DNA from: JBDSRX01 sp047445235
GTDB taxonomy: Bacteria > Patescibacteriota > Dojkabacteria > J137
DNA: 33,006 nt
Assembly (NCBI GenBank): GCA_047445235.1
Contig: JBLGEO010000005.1
Span: 1-33,006 of the forward strand
Direction: 5' to 3'
Notes under the pieces: generated by a model
Databases searched by the model: none
The model's input: the letters and a program-made list of their open reading frames with translations, nothing else
Told to the model about the DNA's origin: nothing
Program-made: the position numbers and the translations under genes
In this document: positions 32,667 through 33,006 of the stretch, one piece after another
Position numbering within the stretch: position 1 is the stretch's first letter
Layout: each line of letters opens with the position of its first letter

Positions 32667-33006
32667 TTATTTCACTTGGTTACCGAAATCTTCATCTGCA
32701 GTATCTAATATCGCGTCCTGTTTTGTTTTATGAATACGTCCATCGATATGGTTAGGAGGTGAATATGTTGTAAAGATCTTAAGTGATTCAGTTCCAGTAT
32801 TTACAAAATTATGTTTAGTTCCAGGGGTAACAACAACTACATCCCCAGTTTTGAAAGGTGTTTCAACTCCATCTAATACAGACTTTCCCTCACCGCTTAG
32901 TAGATATAAAGTTTGCTCGGTATGTGGATGAATTTCTTCACCTATATCTTCACCAGGTTTAATATCCATAACTACAAGCTGGCTTTTATCACCAGTAAAC
33001 AAAACT
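32667..33006 (-). CDS. Cupin protein (N-terminus cut by window edge)
   Basis: About 113 residues, open at the right edge. The frame runs upstream through the only internal TTG, and the usual family start reads VLFTG...SQLVVMDIKPGEDIG, so the true start is outside. The metal-binding cupin core is present: EIHPHTEQTLYLLSGEG (motif 1, His and Glu ligands) and PGTKHNFVNTG (motif 2, His ligand). Family members are small enzymes or sensors. The TAA stop is convergent with the DUF1801 gene. Confidence 0.9.
   Translation of the reverse strand, partial: VLFTGDKSQLVVMDIKPGEDIGEEIHPHTEQTLYLLSGEGKSVLDGVETPFKTGDVVVVTPGTKHNFVNTGTESLKIFTTYSPPNHIDGRIHKTKQDAILDTADEDFGNQVK

Noticed and set aside
1..33006. CRISPR array, rRNA genes or transposases
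   Set aside because: I saw no regularly spaced repeats, rRNA signatures or transposase motifs anywhere in the window.

Overview
The window is AT-rich, tightly packed bacterial DNA with the standard code. TAA and TAG are the usual stops and TGA is almost unused. Most genes lack a recognisable Shine-Dalgarno sequence, and several have an extended -10 box (TGnTATAAT type) placed so that transcription should start on or next to the start codon. Together with SecA lacking its C-terminal zinc motif, many single-domain orphan proteins and very large envelope proteins, this suggests a Candidate Phyla Radiation (Patescibacteria) genome, perhaps of the Microgenomates/Katanobacteria type. That placement is an inference; no rRNA or ribosomal protein gene is present to test it.

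Layout. (1) 1-5162, minus: one unbroken open frame, cut by the left edge, for a membrane-anchored protein of more than 1720 residues with a clan-A glycosidase-like domain, a lytic-transglycosylase-like domain and an M23 peptidase domain. (2) 5397-9344: a ClpC-type AAA+ unfoldase, a convergent unknown gene, and a membrane protein resembling YugP peptidases without the HExxH site. (3) 9439-13715: secA, an unknown gene and a UbiA-family prenyltransferase in a tight operon. (4) 13766-15212: an anchored alpha/beta hydrolase and a Bcp/PrxQ peroxiredoxin. (5) 15496-19050: dnaE. (6) 19279-21930: three secreted or anchored envelope proteins (unknown, LysM-LysM-M23, unknown), each behind a long leader with a strong hairpin. 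The two unknown genes share a promoter layout and look richer in C-ending codons than their neighbours. (7) 21931-22514: a terminator, a 42-residue membrane protein, a tRNA-Arg(UCU) whose 3' end is duplicated downstream, and two copies of a REP-like repeat. (8) 22515-25047: two unknown genes, then a minus-strand pair of exonuclease III and a DUF1905 protein. (9) 25118-28981: a polytopic membrane protein with a small partner, a protein built of eight 22-residue repeats, a PNPOx-like flavoprotein, a periplasmic-binding sensor without output domain, and a divergent SpoIIAA/STAS-like protein. (10) 28987-33006: a DUF1905-YdeI protein, an MFS transporter, a RibD-C/DHFR-like reductase, an SRPBCC protein, a DUF1801 protein and a cupin cut by the right edge.

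How the genes work together. secA, clpC and dnaE are housekeeping. The recurring theme is the cell surface: two M23 proteins, at least four further anchored or secreted proteins, a UbiA enzyme for a polyprenyl lipid, and the 22-residue repeat protein, which may coat a lipid surface. The right third is a collection of small stress or metabolite-handling domains with no obvious shared pathway. The most unusual items are the giant multi-hydrolase, the perfectly tiled 8 x 22 repeat protein, the YugP-like protein without catalytic residues, the leaderless promoters, and the structured leaders with the duplicated tRNA end.
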